64,000 bases of DNA from Apostichopus japonicus (taxonomy: Eukaryota > Echinodermata > Holothuroidea > Aspidochirotida > Stichopodidae), in the NCBI RefSeq assembly GCF_037975245.1, contig NC_092573.1, forward strand, positions 17,864,265-17,928,264, in the 5' to 3' direction. A program made the position numbers and the translations under genes. A model generated the notes under the pieces. The model saw only the letters and a list, made by a program, of their open reading frames with translations. It was not told where the DNA came from and did no database searches. Positions within the stretch are counted from its first letter, which is position 1, and every line of letters starts with the position of its first letter. Below, piece by piece: positions 1 to 12,475 of this stretch.

Positions 1-796
1 CATTTACGGTATCTTTACAATATTCATAATAGAAGGGAGTTCCCTTATGTTGAAATCAATGTTAGTCATTCATAATAAATAATAGAATAAATCTTTATAA
101 ATAAGTGCATATACTAAATATATTTTAGGCTAAATTTTAAAAGTCGACTGTCCTCAAAGTTTCCTGCACTATAGTAGGCTATAGATGAAACAACATTCTG
201 ATAGGTAGATGTTTGGTAGATGTTTGCTCATGAATGACAGCAGACTGAGTGACATCACCATGACATATAAGTGTTTTAATAGTTAAGAAAGAAATATTAC
301 GGTATTTTTCAACCACCCTGATTACCCCTTTAAAAGGCATCAGATTCTCCATTCATACTGTGCTTAAGGATCTACTCTATGGTGCTTAATGCAAATGAGT
401 CAGAATTTTTAGACACGAGCTTTAGTGTGGTTCAAGGTTACATGGCTTCTTACATAAGGTCAAAGAACATATCCTTAGGCTGTTTTCTTCCCTTTTGTAT
501 TATATATATACATATACACAGTTTTTTAAGTTTGACTTTAAAGTCCCAAGGAGGTACCAAAATAGGAGAACTGTTTTTGAGAGGATTCCGGTGCTAGGCA
601 AAGTAATTAGGCAAGGTTCTTAAGTTATAAAGGAAACAAAAAATGGGGAACAATATTGACGACGATGACAAGAACAGTGTCGGTCGCACGATTTATTAAC
701 TTTGGGATGATATTGAATGACCAAGTACGGTATATGCAGAGTTGAAAAAGTAACACACGTCCTTCTGTTACTAGAAACAGCCGATACACTTTCAAA
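1..796. other. AT-rich non-coding stretch, nothing recognised
   Basis: I see no gene, RNA or transposon end here. Reading frames are short and codon use looks random. The right end abuts the 33-bp minisatellite. Confidence 0.5.
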
Positions 797-2178
797 CAGA
801 CCTGCGTCGAGAGATTACCAGTGTAAACACATACCTGAGTCGAGGGATTGCCAGTGTAAACACAGACCTGAGTCGAGGTATTACCAGTGTAAACATATAC
901 CTGGATCGAGGGATTGCCAGTGTAAACACAAACCTGAGTAGAGGGATTGCCAGTGTAAAAACATACCTGGGTCGAGGGATTGCCAGTGTAAACACATACC
1001 TGGGTCGAGGGATTATCAGTGTAAACACATACATGAGTAGAGGGATTGCCAGTGTAAAAACATACCCGAGTAGAGGGATTGCCAGTGTAAACACATACCT
1101 GGGTCGAGGGATTGCCAGTGTGAACACAGACCTGAGTCGAGGTATTACCAGTGTAAACACATACCTGGGTCGAGGGATTGCCAGTGTAAACACATACATG
1201 AGTAGAGGGATTGCCAGTGTAAAAACATACCTGAGTAGAGGGATTGCCAGTGTAAACACATACCTGGGTCGAGGGATTGCCAGTGTAAACACATACCTGA
1301 GTAGACGGATTGCCAGTATAAACACATACTTGGCTCGAGGGATTGCCAGTGTAAACACAGACCTGAGTCGAGATATTACCAGTGTTAACACATATTTGGG
1401 CTGAGGGATTGCCAGTATAAGCACTTACCTGGGTCGAGGGATTGCCAGTGTAAACACATGCCTGGGTCGAGGGATTGCCAGTGTAAAAACAAACCTGAGT
1501 AGAAGGATTGCCAGTGTAAACACATACCTGAGTCGAGATATTACCAGTGTAAACACATACCTGGGTCGAGGGATTGCCAGTGTAAAAACAAACCTGAGTA
1601 GAAGGATTGCCAGTGTAAACACATACCTGAGTCGAGATATTACCAGTGTAAACACATACCTGGGTCGAGAGATTGCCAGTGTAAAAATAAACCTGAGTAG
1701 AGGGATTGCCAGTGTAAACACATACTTGGGTCGAGGGATTGCCAGTGTAAACACATACCTGAGTCGAGGGATTGTCAGTGTAAACACAGACCTGAGTCGA
1801 GATATTACCAGTGTAAACACATACCTGAGTAGACGGATTGCCAGTATAAACACATACCTGGCTCGAGGGATTGCCAGTGTAAACACAGACCTGAGTCGAG
1901 ATATTACCAGTGTAAACACATACCTGGCTCGAGGGATGGCCAGTGTAAACACATACCTGAGTAGAGGGATTGCCAGTGTAAACACAGACCTGAGTCGAGA
2001 TATTACCAGTATAAACACATACCTGGGATGAGGCATCGCCAGTGTAAACAGTGAACACATACCTGGCTCGAGGGATGGCCAGTGTAAACAAAGACCTGAG
2101 TAGAGGGATTGTCAGTGTTAACACATACCCATGGGTCGAGGGATTGCCAGTATGAAACATTGTGCAGTTTCTAAACAC
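625..2178 (-). CDS. hypothetical 517-residue repeat ORF read from the 33-bp array
   Basis: Read on the minus strand, the minisatellite gives one frame open for 517 codons. Almost all of it is an 11-residue repeat, C-V-Y-T-G-N-P/I-S-T-Q-V, so a Cys recurs every 11 residues. NIS variants form N-glycosylation sequons, while NPS variants do not. I see no clear signal peptide, promoter or splice context. The last 55 or so residues are non-repetitive and match nothing I recognise. The other two minus-strand frames are broken by stops although they share the same DNA, a weak hint of constraint. Equally, a stop-free unit of 3n length yields such ORFs by chance. I treat it as a tandem repeat first and a possible exon second. 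Confidence 0.2.
   Translation of the reverse strand: MFRNCTMFHTGNPSTHGYVLTLTIPLLRSLFTLAIPRARYVFTVYTGDASSQVCVYTGNISTQVCVYTGNPSTQVCVYTGHPSSQVCVYTGNISTQVCVYTGNPSSQVCVYTGNPSTQVCVYTGNISTQVCVYTDNPSTQVCVYTGNPSTQVCVYTGNPSTQVYFYTGNLSTQVCVYTGNISTQVCVYTGNPSTQVCFYTGNPSTQVCVYTGNISTQVCVYTGNPSTQVCFYTGNPSTQACVYTGNPSTQVSAYTGNPSAQICVNTGNISTQVCVYTGNPSSQVCVYTGNPSTQVCVYTGNPSTQVCVYTGNPSTQVCFYTGNPSTHVCVYTGNPSTQVCVYTGNTSTQVCVHTGNPSTQVCVYTGNPSTRVCFYTGNPSTHVCVYTDNPSTQVCVYTGNPSTQVCFYTGNPSTQVCVYTGNPSIQVYVYTGNTSTQVCVYTGNPSTQVCVYTGNLSTQVCLKVYRLFLVTEGRVLLFQLCIYRTWSFNIIPKLINRATDTVLVIVVNIVPHFLFPL
797..2152. repeat. 33-bp minisatellite, about 41 copies
   Basis: A unit resembling CCAGTGTAAACACATACCTG followed by RGTCGAGGGATTG is repeated head to tail with a period of 33 bp. 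Two main variants, GGGATTGCC and GATATTACC, are interspersed and some variant blocks recur as larger units. This suggests growth by duplication of multi-unit blocks. Because 33 is a multiple of three and the unit lacks stops, several frames stay open. One insertion disturbs the register near 2047-2056. Confidence 0.95.
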
Positions 2179-2376
2179 GTGACATACGGTAATTGACCTC
2201 TCTCCGAGCTGGCTCTCGACCTATAATAAGATGATGACCGCAGCAACACTTAACCAAGTGACTACTGATCTAGACCTATTCAAATAAAGTGATTCTTAAT
2301 TACGTTATTGAAACAGTACTAACGATATCATGAACGATATTGAGCCAATACAAAGTAAATTGATTATTTGTCTATT

Positions 2377-2530
2377 CATCATTCCGTCCATTCGTCCATC
2401 TGTCCATCTGTCCGTATCGACCCATTCATCCATCAATCTATTCAACTATCATCCATCTATTCATCTATCCATCCGTCCATCCATCCATTCATCCGTCCGT
2501 CCGTCCGTCCATCTATCTATCTCTCTATTG
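2377..2530. repeat. degenerate (TCCA/TCCG)n microsatellite
   Basis: Repeated TCCATC, TCCGTC and TATC tetranucleotides cover this stretch. The short Ser/Ile/His-rich ORFs over it are by-products of the repeat. Confidence 0.85.
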
Positions 2531-3033
2531 ACCTCAATTTATTATCCGTATAAAATTAAGCTCATTGCGCATGTCGATTAGTGTTTATACAAGCAACATA
2601 AGTAGTCCCATAACACAAGACGTATGTTATAAGCGCAAACTCCCAGATGATTGGTAGATACTTAAACGATATCCCTCAGCACACGACCATTGAAGAAAAT
2701 GATATTGAGCATCTGATTCTGTGTATGGAAAAACACCAATTGATAAATTGAGGAATTCCTTAGAAGCGACAAGTTTTTGATATAATGCCATTACAAAGTA
2801 AAATGCAAGAGGGATTTAAATCCTTTCAATCACATCAGCAGATGAAAGATTTTATTTTAAATATGCACGCTGACTCCCCTCAAGAAATATATATACCTTA
2901 AAATTTTACCTTATTATCAAGATATAAACATATTTAAAGATGCAACTGTATATGATAACGGAAACACATGATTGGCAAGTTTTCAACATAAGCAGCTACT
3001 TTGGAGTATTATACAAACCTGAACTCAGGTTCA

Positions 3034-3455
3034 CAAGGGCGGCGGACGCACTTTTAATCTGGGGGGGGGGGCACCGACGTCGAAGGGCACTTTGCAGAAA
3101 TTCGATTGGACTGATACAGCCTGATATATAGTACCCTTTATAACTCTTATTGTATTATCTTATTTGCGTATACACATCACTCCATCAACGCCCCCCCCCC
3201 CCCCCTTCAAGGAAATATGCATACTAGCACTGCAATATCCAATGTGCAAATTGGGAAACAAGGAACAAGTTTTGACTCACAGAAATTCATTAATAGTTCT
3301 AAATTAGGATTCGATCTCTTACTGAAATATCGCTGACCTAATAAGGTGATCAAGAGTACAATTTTTATGTAGAAAAAGGGCACATTGTTTACCTGAGGAA
3401 AAGTGGGGGGGGGGGGTAGCACGTGCCGCCTGTGCCCCAGGTTCCGCCGCCCTTG
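3034..3455. mobile_element. 422-bp hAT-like MITE with 8-bp target duplication
   Basis: The ends are CAAGGGCGGCGGA on the left and its reverse complement TCCGCCGCCCTTG on the right. Directly outside, CAGGTTCA occurs at 3026-3033 and again at 3456-3463, a perfect 8-bp direct repeat. An 8-bp duplication plus a TIR starting with CA fits the hAT superfamily. There is no transposase ORF, so it is non-autonomous. The interior has long G and C runs (about 3060-3070, 3190-3204, 3406-3416). Confidence 0.88.
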
Positions 3456-3463
3456 CAGGTTCA

Positions 3464-6400
3464 CCTGTATCTCGCACTATGAACAGTTCTAAATGCTCGC
3501 AGTATGATACGTCCTTGTTTATCGGTTTACCAACTTTTATAAGTGTTCATCTCAGTGGTATAGTACAGTGCATGATGATTATTAGGTGCAACAGAAGTGG
3601 CATCCACGCGCACCAAAGGGGCGCTCCATGATCACCCAGGCTCACTTCACATTTTGACATGTTTGGGATAGTTTGTTTGGCGTATAGATTAAACACAGGT
3701 TCAACGACTCAGCAAAAAGGTATCGACCTTCTGAAAATAAAGTTCATATTCTGACTGATCATAAATAGAATGTTCAAAATTACTTTAGACATATTGTCCA
3801 GTAACATAATATCGAGCTCCTCTTCAAACTGAAACTGATGTTGAGAAAGAAAGAAAACTCAAGCATCGAAGAACTTACCGTTTGAGGATCACACAAGCTT
3901 TATTTCTGGAGTTGTCACCCCTAAAGGTTTTAAGACTGTGACTTCTATTAATCTTAAGTGACCTTCACTGATCAACACAGTTCTTATACTCACAATTCGG
4001 TGAATGTACATATGCAGATAAGAGGTTACTCGCAGCTTTACTTTTTGGACAAAAACTTCAGACAACTATTGACCTTACGTGACCTCTAACCTCTTCAGAG
4101 AATTTCTTTAACTAACTAGATATAAATACCACATATTAAGCTCATCCAAGTTTTATATTTGGAGTTTACACGATTTTTAGACTTTGACATATTTTAACTT
4201 CAAATAACCATTGACAAATTCCAAATGATGACAGTAGCCAAAAAATTACTAAGGGGAACCTACATACCACGTATGAGATTCATCAAAGCTATAGAGGTAT
4301 TGAATTAGCTGGTTAACAACTTTCCGATTTTACGTCATGTTGACCTCAAATAACCTTTGACCTCTTACAAAACTGTCCAAAGTGTATACTCTCTAAGGAG
4401 CACTTACCACCCACCTATGTGTACGTTTTCATATTCTTGTCACTGGTGACCTCATGCCACCTTTGAACTCGCCCAATAAAAAAAAAGCTAAGAACTCAAC
4501 AAGGGGAATATACTTTGTAAGTTATCGTGTTTAAGAGCTACACACACCAACACCATAAGCACACGCACGGCATCGCATAGATCCCTTTTACCGAACCCTC
4601 ACATGTAGTTTTCACATATTTTGCAGAGACTCGGTGATATAAGTAGAAATGAACCGAATTAAACATAAAGTAACCGACTTGAATGGCGTCATATCTACGT
4701 TACTCATAGAACGATACACACAATTCAATTAGGTTTCTAACATCGAATCATTAATATGTAGGCTACAGAAAATACATGACGTGTCCGAGACATTGTAGAA
4801 AATCTTGGAGATATTTCTCTCTCTCACTCTCTCACTCTCTTGTTGATAAGACCAAGTATAACAAATGAATATCATTATTCTTTTGAAATCGAAATCTTGG
4901 TGACAGGAAAGTGTAAACATAATCACCGTATACACTAAATCATCCCTTGAAGTGTTTCTTGTCAATTCTTCCAACTTCAACTGAGAATGGCATCTTACTG
5001 TTTAAAGCGGTAACGGTATAATAAATATATATATAAATAAATTTAAATTGACTAATAATTCATAAATGTAGCGTGAATATATACCGAACTTTTTTTGACT
5101 GCGAAGAACACATGTCATTCCCACTGTATCCACCCCCTCCTCCTACCCTCCAGCTCGCTCTTCCATACAGTCTTTAAAGTATACCATGCTTGCTTGCTGA
5201 CTGCCACAGAAGCGTCGAGTTCCAGGTTTGTCCAAAGTGAGATATTTCATGAGATATGCCCCTTTGGCGTACTCTTCAATTCCTTCAACTATATCATGAA
5301 AGTGAGAATATTTAACTTTTCCCCCATATTTTCCTGTCCCATTTACATTTTCCCTGCTCTCTTTATTGACCACAGGCTCCGAAGCTATACCCCCTCCCCC
5401 TCCTCTCGCCCGGTTTGAAAGCACCTATTGGGACAATGATGTATCACTATCATCGTCCTTTCAGAGGAAATGGTTAAGACTAGCTATACACACTTCTTTA
5501 AATCTATATATGATAAATTTATGTCATCAATCTTTCTGAATGCCTAATAACGCACGTGTGAATGCATTAAACAGAATCAGTAGTTATATACGAGAGAGGT
5601 TGAAACGCGGAAGCGAAACAAAAACAGACAGAAAATAAGAAGACATCAAGCTACTTAAAAATGCAGATTTACTGATTGTAATTGGCTATAGTTATTCACT
5701 ATGGTTAATGAAACTGTACCATATTTGATAAAACACAAGAAGAAACATATAATCGATGTTGATTAATTTAATATCTTTTCTGATTAGTCAGTTCAGACGT
5801 TCGGCTGCCCCAATGGAGGAAGTATTACCTTATGGGTTCATGCTTTCTACTAAGAAATATGTAATACAGTAAGCAGATGATAACCACAAGCTTATAGGCC
5901 TACTACACATTTGTATAAGAAGTGTTTCATCCATAAAACTGCTTTTCTGTACAGCTTGCTGATATGTACTGCATGTAATGCTTGAAATATGTCCAGGGTA
6001 TATTATACTAATAGTGTTATATTGTTGGAATTTGTACCTGAATGTTGTAAAAGCCCTGATTGGATTGATTTGTCACGAATAGGCTAGACTATCATTGGTA
6101 GATTCTTCCGATTTTTGAACCTCTCATTGTTTTACAACTAACAAACCTATCAAGACAGAGTATAGGGTACGTCAATACTGCAAAAATGTATTATACAGAG
6201 AAGACATATATTTGGTATGCAAACCTTTCCAATACTTCAATTGCACATGGCTTTTGTATTAAGTTTCTTCAACACTTTTGTTCGAACAATTCCAGAATAC
6301 ACTTCTAATATCGCACTGTATTTATATAGGGATAAAATATCCTGACTTGTGACATTTTAGATTCGTGTGATTAAAATTGCTTCTTACGAATAACGAGCAT

Positions 6401-8461
6401 ATGGTGCTTCTACATTACCAACCGCGATTATTAAACCACGGACGATCATTATGTATGTAAAGGTCCTCATAAATGACCGATATTTGTATCCCAACTATTT
6501 TTTCGTTCGCGTTCCATATAGTTCGATAAGCTGCAGAAGACTTGATTAGAGTGCGTTTTAATTTGGTTTTATAACTGACGGGTCTTCGATGATATCAAGT
6601 AACCGTTCAAAAGTAATCACTTCGCATATAACGTGCCATCTCGGACAATATTTTATTGACCGAGCGTCAAATTTTAGGCTTGAATGTTTGATTATGGTGT
6701 TAGACATTTCCATATGAAAGCCAACTCATTTGTCTCCAATCTCGCGAGTAGAGCGACAAGTAAAAATCAAATAATTAGAAATTTGTATATTGCATCTGCG
6801 TCAGTTTCTCTGCGCAGTTTATTAACTGGCATTTGATGCAAATACGTGTCTTTACTCATAACACACTAATGGTGGCTTTTCCCTTCGTTTTCGTTAGAAA
6901 TTTGTATCATTCTGTCCAAAGCCACCTGTAATATTCACACAATAACCAATACTTTTATATGTGGCCGATGACGATGCTGACCGTTGTGCTAAGTACCTAC
7001 CGAGTTCGGTAGGCCTACCGCCTATACCGTTATATTCTATATTGAACAACATTTTCGCCATAAACTTAAATGTAATGTTTTATTGTTTCACAACAGCCGG
7101 CTTTGAAGTTTTTGTTTTGGCCTTTTATCATCCAAATACTGCTGCGATTTTTTTAAACTTATCAACAATGGTGTTTTATTCCATTAGTTGGAGTTTGGCA
7201 CCATAAAGAGTATAGGCAGCTTTAATGTACATGTAATGATGACGTGAAACTCAAGGGTTTTTCAAAGAGATGGATACTTCTAATGCGACTTCCAAACATG
7301 ATCAGATTCCAGAGCATATCACCGTCTATCGACGTACCTTCACAATACAAGACTGAAGGCTTGGACAAGTCTAACAATATCATCAGGTGTTTTTATGTTA
7401 TTATTTATTTGATAAAAAATGGTATCTACAAAATGTTATTGCAGACATCAGCTGCATGGAGTGTTAATACAGGTAATATAAATGTTGGCTTTCCCAGTAA
7501 AAACATTAGTAATGAAAACAGGTAGGGAAAAATATACTTTACATTTTTAATCGGACAAAAAATCATAGTTTGTCACAAAATGACGAACCCTTATTATCGC
7601 CGAGGGGGTTATGATTACATTTTATGGGTGTTTGTTGTGGTTATTGTTGTATTTTGCATACTTCACTGAAAATAACAGTGGAAGCAGATTGCTAAGGACA
7701 TTAAAGGACCACACAGAGTCTATCTCCATTTTTACGATGATAAGTTCTTATACCTTTAAGAATGCTGTGCTGGTTTTGTGATTCTCCCTTATCGTCTTTT
7801 CCTTGGTTAATGCGCATGCTCACCAACATAAGCACTTGCCAGTGTCATGTAGATTGCTTGCACGCTTAATTGCAAATATCCAGAGCCTATAGCTATAGGT
7901 TTTGAGTAGATTTCAATTTGCAGTTTGCCATATATTCAGACCATTAAAGTACCGTCATTTCCAATTTCACTTGAGAGATCATTAATAAACAAAACTTGTG
8001 TATGCAATGTTAGCAGCAGATGAAGCATGCGAGTCCCTGGATGGGGTATTTACCAGGGAGTAGCTAGAAATTAACTACAGCTGTAAATGTATACTAATAT
8101 CACAGTGAAAGGAGAAATTGGGCATGTTTAAAATTACATTATTATTGCTTTTAATTATTTTAATATTCTAACGTCTTATATTATTCTTTTTAACGTATAC
8201 AATAATGAAGAGAATTGTATGTTCTCGAAAGGCGGCCCGCGAAGATATACAATTTGACTGAACATATACAGAGAATCGCTCAAACTTCATATTTCAATCA
8301 ATTTTGCTTTCAAAAGGGAACTACAATGAATCTCATTCGATTGACAACATTTTGCAATCAGTATTTTTATCTATATTATTCAAATAATCAAACGTAGAAG
8401 AGCCCATTCATTTTTCTGTCAAGAACTTTAATTTCATTATTATTATATTAAAAAATTCAAT
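3464..8461. other. unique AT-rich DNA without recognisable gene
   Basis: About 5 kb with only short, random-looking ORFs. A CT-rich patch lies near 4818-4842. I found no splice-flanked exon, RNA gene or transposon with both ends. Confidence 0.45.
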
Positions 8462-10690
8462 CACGGGCGTCAATCCTGGGAGGGGGGGAAGGGGACATGT
8501 CCCCTTCACTTTTTGAGATAGGGGAACACAATATCAAATGTCCCCCCTACTTGTGCACATTTGTTATCCACTTACGTATACTGGGTCATTATTTGTTACA
8601 ACTCTTATATTCCTCCCTATGTAAAATTCTTAAAGATCGCGAGTTCAGTCAGTGGAAGGAATTTTGTGATTTCTGTACATGCATGATGGATTTGCACCGC
8701 ATGCGCTGTCCAAACTGGCTCATTTGGCTATGCTACAAGCACGCGATACGTGTTCCATCTAACACACACAATATGCTGCATACACAGTGTCTGAGTGATA
8801 GGCCTACAACATGTTTGTATGTATTCTGTTGTATAGCTGTAGCGTGACAGAAAATGGTAAGATTGAAACTTATTATTTTTATTTTAAGGCTTATTTGGGT
8901 GGTAGAACTTAGATGTTTTATGTGGCGTTGGCCCAATTAGGTGCGCTTGGGATCGTCCGGCCCTGACCATCTGGATTGATAATTGATAATTAGGGCTGAA
9001 TCACTGACCAGCTTCCATTGTTACGGGGCAACCAGTGCAAACGGTTATTTTCCGAAACGTGATACAACATGAAGGTCGTATGAAGTCAACAAACGCTAAG
9101 TATTTGCTTCACTCCCCTTTTACCTGTCTCTCCACACTAACGCACCTTCCTATACATAATATCGCAAGGGAAGCTTGGAAAGATCGCATATTTGGTATGT
9201 AATTGTACACATTGAGTACAAAAAGCCTAATGTTGTGGACGGAGGTCAAAGGTCGTTTGAGTTCACCCGGGCTTAAATTGTCAAAAAACTTGTTTTATAC
9301 AATATTTTCAACAAGGACAGATGTCATATTTAGTATTTGATGTATCTATCACATTTAGTACAAGAAGCGTGTTGTTGAGTTCAATGGTCATTTCAGGACA
9401 GCCTGTGTCATTGTGAATTTATTGTTTGTCACATGACACCGCTTTTCACTGTATTACTAAAATCAAATATGTTGTACACCCTCACTATACATTATGTCAG
9501 ATGAAAGAAGAAAACTGATCATGTTGCATCATCGAAACACGATGCTTTACGCTTTCTGGTTTTTCATTTAGGAGTCTACTATTTGGCTACTATTTCCCCC
9601 CTCCTGTACAGCACTGGTTATTAATGTTGTTTACTGGGTGGGATAAGCCGGATTGAACCTTAGTTTGTGGTTCTTTGGGCCGGACAATTTTTCGATCCAA
9701 ATCTCTTGGAAAAACAAGTGCCATGGGTTGTATATAATGTATTTCATACAAAATAATACATGAAAATGAATGGAAACTATCTAATATTTCAATGACCAAG
9801 TGCATTTTGATCTCTGTTAGCAGATATAGCATAAAGTAAGAAAACTGTTTACAAATGTCACAATACGATTAGATCCTGTACAAACTTCTAGATCAGTTTC
9901 TTGAAATTTGTGGCCCGAGAAATGTTTTAAGCCGCTACAGTATTCAACATTTCCCCAGTGTTATCTCTAAGACTATAAGGACATATGATATACACACAAG
10001 ATTGAAATTTTACTTATATATTATTCAGATCAGCACAACAGTCTCATATTAAGTTACATATACGTTGCTCGACAGATGAAGTGCATGCAGATACTCTGGA
10101 AATCTCACAGTCAGCACTGAAAAAATAATTGTTACAAGGTTGTACCGTATTCAAATCTTTTGCCTTGCCGGGATGTGCCGGTATCAATCTTTATGTGGAT
10201 CTTCTGATCATAGGTATAAGGGACCGTTTTTACAAATTGTGGCGGGTTGGGTCTGTGACATGTTCCTTTTAACCTTAGTAATATACTGCCCAATATAGTC
10301 CCAGTCCCACCTCCTACGTCTATGCATAGTCACATTTCTACTATTCAAATATTTTAGGCCATATTGGACAAGACAAGACAAATACACAAGAAAATACAAG
10401 AACAAAATACAAGATATATATTTATATAAATATATATATATATATTGATGAGGTGGAGTACAGTAGCGAATAAAACATTGTGGGTAGAAAGCAATTAAGT
10501 TAATTTAATACCAGTAGCATATTTCGGTAACAGATTGCATAGGGGAGCTCTAAGTCATGCATATATTATATGTATGAATGCATGTGTGTTTGTATGGAAG
10601 TATGTAGGCTATGTGCGTATGTATCTATGTTTGTTTGTATGTAAACTTTCTTTCCGCCCTACCTGTGACTGCGGATTGACGCCCCTGACT
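8462..10690. other. non-coding; possible transposon ends only
   Basis: The left end reads CACGGGCGTCAATCC and the right end (10673-10687) is the inverse of CAGGGGCGTCAATCC, so a TIR pair about 2.2 kb apart is possible. The flanks, AATTCAAT and ACTATAAT, agree at only 5 of 8 places and no transposase frame lies inside. A second plausible end, GTCCGGCCCTGA near 8956-8967, makes the limits ambiguous. A (TA)n patch lies at 10414-10445. Confidence 0.3.
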
Positions 10691-11962
10691 ATAATGCTGT
10701 GGGATTTTAGTTGTCGAAGAATTGCTTAGTAATCTGACCACGAAAAACTCTACTTTAAACACTGGAGAACAACAAACTACTATCTTCCCGATCCATCTAT
10801 GCAAATTAGGTTAGGCATATTCCCAACCATTGTAATGTAATTGTATATAATTGCCTACCATAGGACCGTACAGGCTGTAATGGTAGAATGAAAAAGTAAG
10901 ATTATTTTAATAGTTGACTGCATGAAGCATTAATCGCATAGGACAGGTTAGCTTCATTTCCAATTCATAGCTTACATGGAACAAAATACTAAGGCCCCTC
11001 AGTATGAGTTTATTACAAACTAAACAGTAACGCAATTTATTCATAGTGTTGTTATTTTAAACATATAACTATTCGTTCACCAGGGGTCTTTTTACCCTTC
11101 GCGAAACGAGGCCTTGCATATAGCTTTATCTTAACATCATGGCAAATTCATTATGTACATATCTAAACAGTGGCAATGCTCCACGAATAATTATAATTGG
11201 GAATATATTGTAATGCTATAGTTCAATAGTTCAATATTTCAAAGTTTGCACTTGACAAATCATTCAAGATAAGTGCTCGTTTTGCCGTATTAATGTATTA
11301 ATGTGCACATATTTTTTTTACTTGTGCATAATATTTAACGCGAACATTGTCGAGTCTACAAAGTGAGTATACAAAACAATTGCTAACTAAATTTAATATC
11401 TGCTTGTGGGATTAATGTTAGACAAATTCGGTTGGTTTATCGTTTGAGCAATGTAGCTGCCACATACCATACTGAAATTGTGTTTGGTTTGTACCCCAAG
11501 ACATAGTTCCGGTGGCTGGAGCTGATTGACGGCAGAGTAAACATGCTTTTCTACATCGTTAGGTCAAAACTGCATCCTGACACCATTTTGTATGGTGAAG
11601 ACATGAATTTTTCGAACGTGGTGGTAGCCTTTGTTAATACACCTGGCAACAGCATTGTCGGGAATGACGTCATCACGACAAATTCAGCTGAAAATGTTTT
11701 CGTATTTCCTTATAACATTTAACGGACATGCTCACAAAGGAAAGTAATATCTAAAAACAACAAAATGCATTTTGATGAAATTCCTAATACAGATAACATA
11801 TACAGCCAAGAACTCATTCCAAGTGTACGGTTTCAAAATAAATGAATAATAAAATTATAAAAAGAACTTAAACCTTTTGAAGAACATTTACGGCAATGAC
11901 GTCACAGACCGCCTACCGTGATCCATTCAAGGGAAGAACGGAGAGTTTAGCCAGTCAAGATA
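10691..11962. other. AT-rich non-coding stretch, nothing recognised
   Basis: No ORF of interest, tandem repeat or transposon end was seen here. Confidence 0.45.
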
Positions 11963-12475
11963 GGTTCCATTTAATCAACCCTAGCTCGGGTTAGGAATAA
12001 GATATTGAGGTGGGGTCGTCTTCAACTAGCAGTGTGAATTTTTTAATAAATAACATAAATAATGTTTATTTTATATATTTTTTATATTAAAACTATTTAA
12101 AAAAAAGGTTCCATTCAATCAAACATATCTGAAGTTAGGAATAAGATATTGAGATGGGGTCGTCTTCAACTAGCAGTGTGAATTATTTATATATAAAAAT
12201 ATTAATGTTTTTTATTAAAACAAATTATTAAAAATGTTTTAAAAATAGGTTATATTCAGTCAACCATATCTGAAGTTAGGAATATGATATTGAGATGGGG
12301 TCGTTTTCAACTAGCCTGTGAATTTTTTATTAAAAAAATTGTTAATGTTTTTTATTATATTTTTTTATTAAAAATATTTTTAAATATAGGTGTCAGTCAA
12401 TCAACTATATCTGAAGTTAGGAACACGTTATTGAGATGGGGTCGTCTTCAACTAGCAGTGTGAATTATGGTAACC
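11963..12475. repeat. 141-bp tandem repeat, 4 copies
   Basis: Copies begin at about 11963, 12107, 12248 and 12389. Each has a conserved half (RGTTAGGAATAAGATATTGA, then GGTGGGGTCGTCTTCAACTA or close variants) and an AT-rich half of T and A runs that varies in sequence and length. The conserved half is much more alike between copies than the AT half. Confidence 0.9.

Noticed and set aside
797-2152. Regular 33-bp repeats that might suggest a CRISPR array
   Set aside because: Repeats abut directly with no unique spacers, and the window is eukaryotic.
8462-10687. Possible 2.2-kb element with CACGGGCGTCAATCC / GGATTGACGCCCCTG ends
   Set aside because: Ends look like TIRs but no target duplication, no transposase and an alternative end near 8967; kept only as a note.
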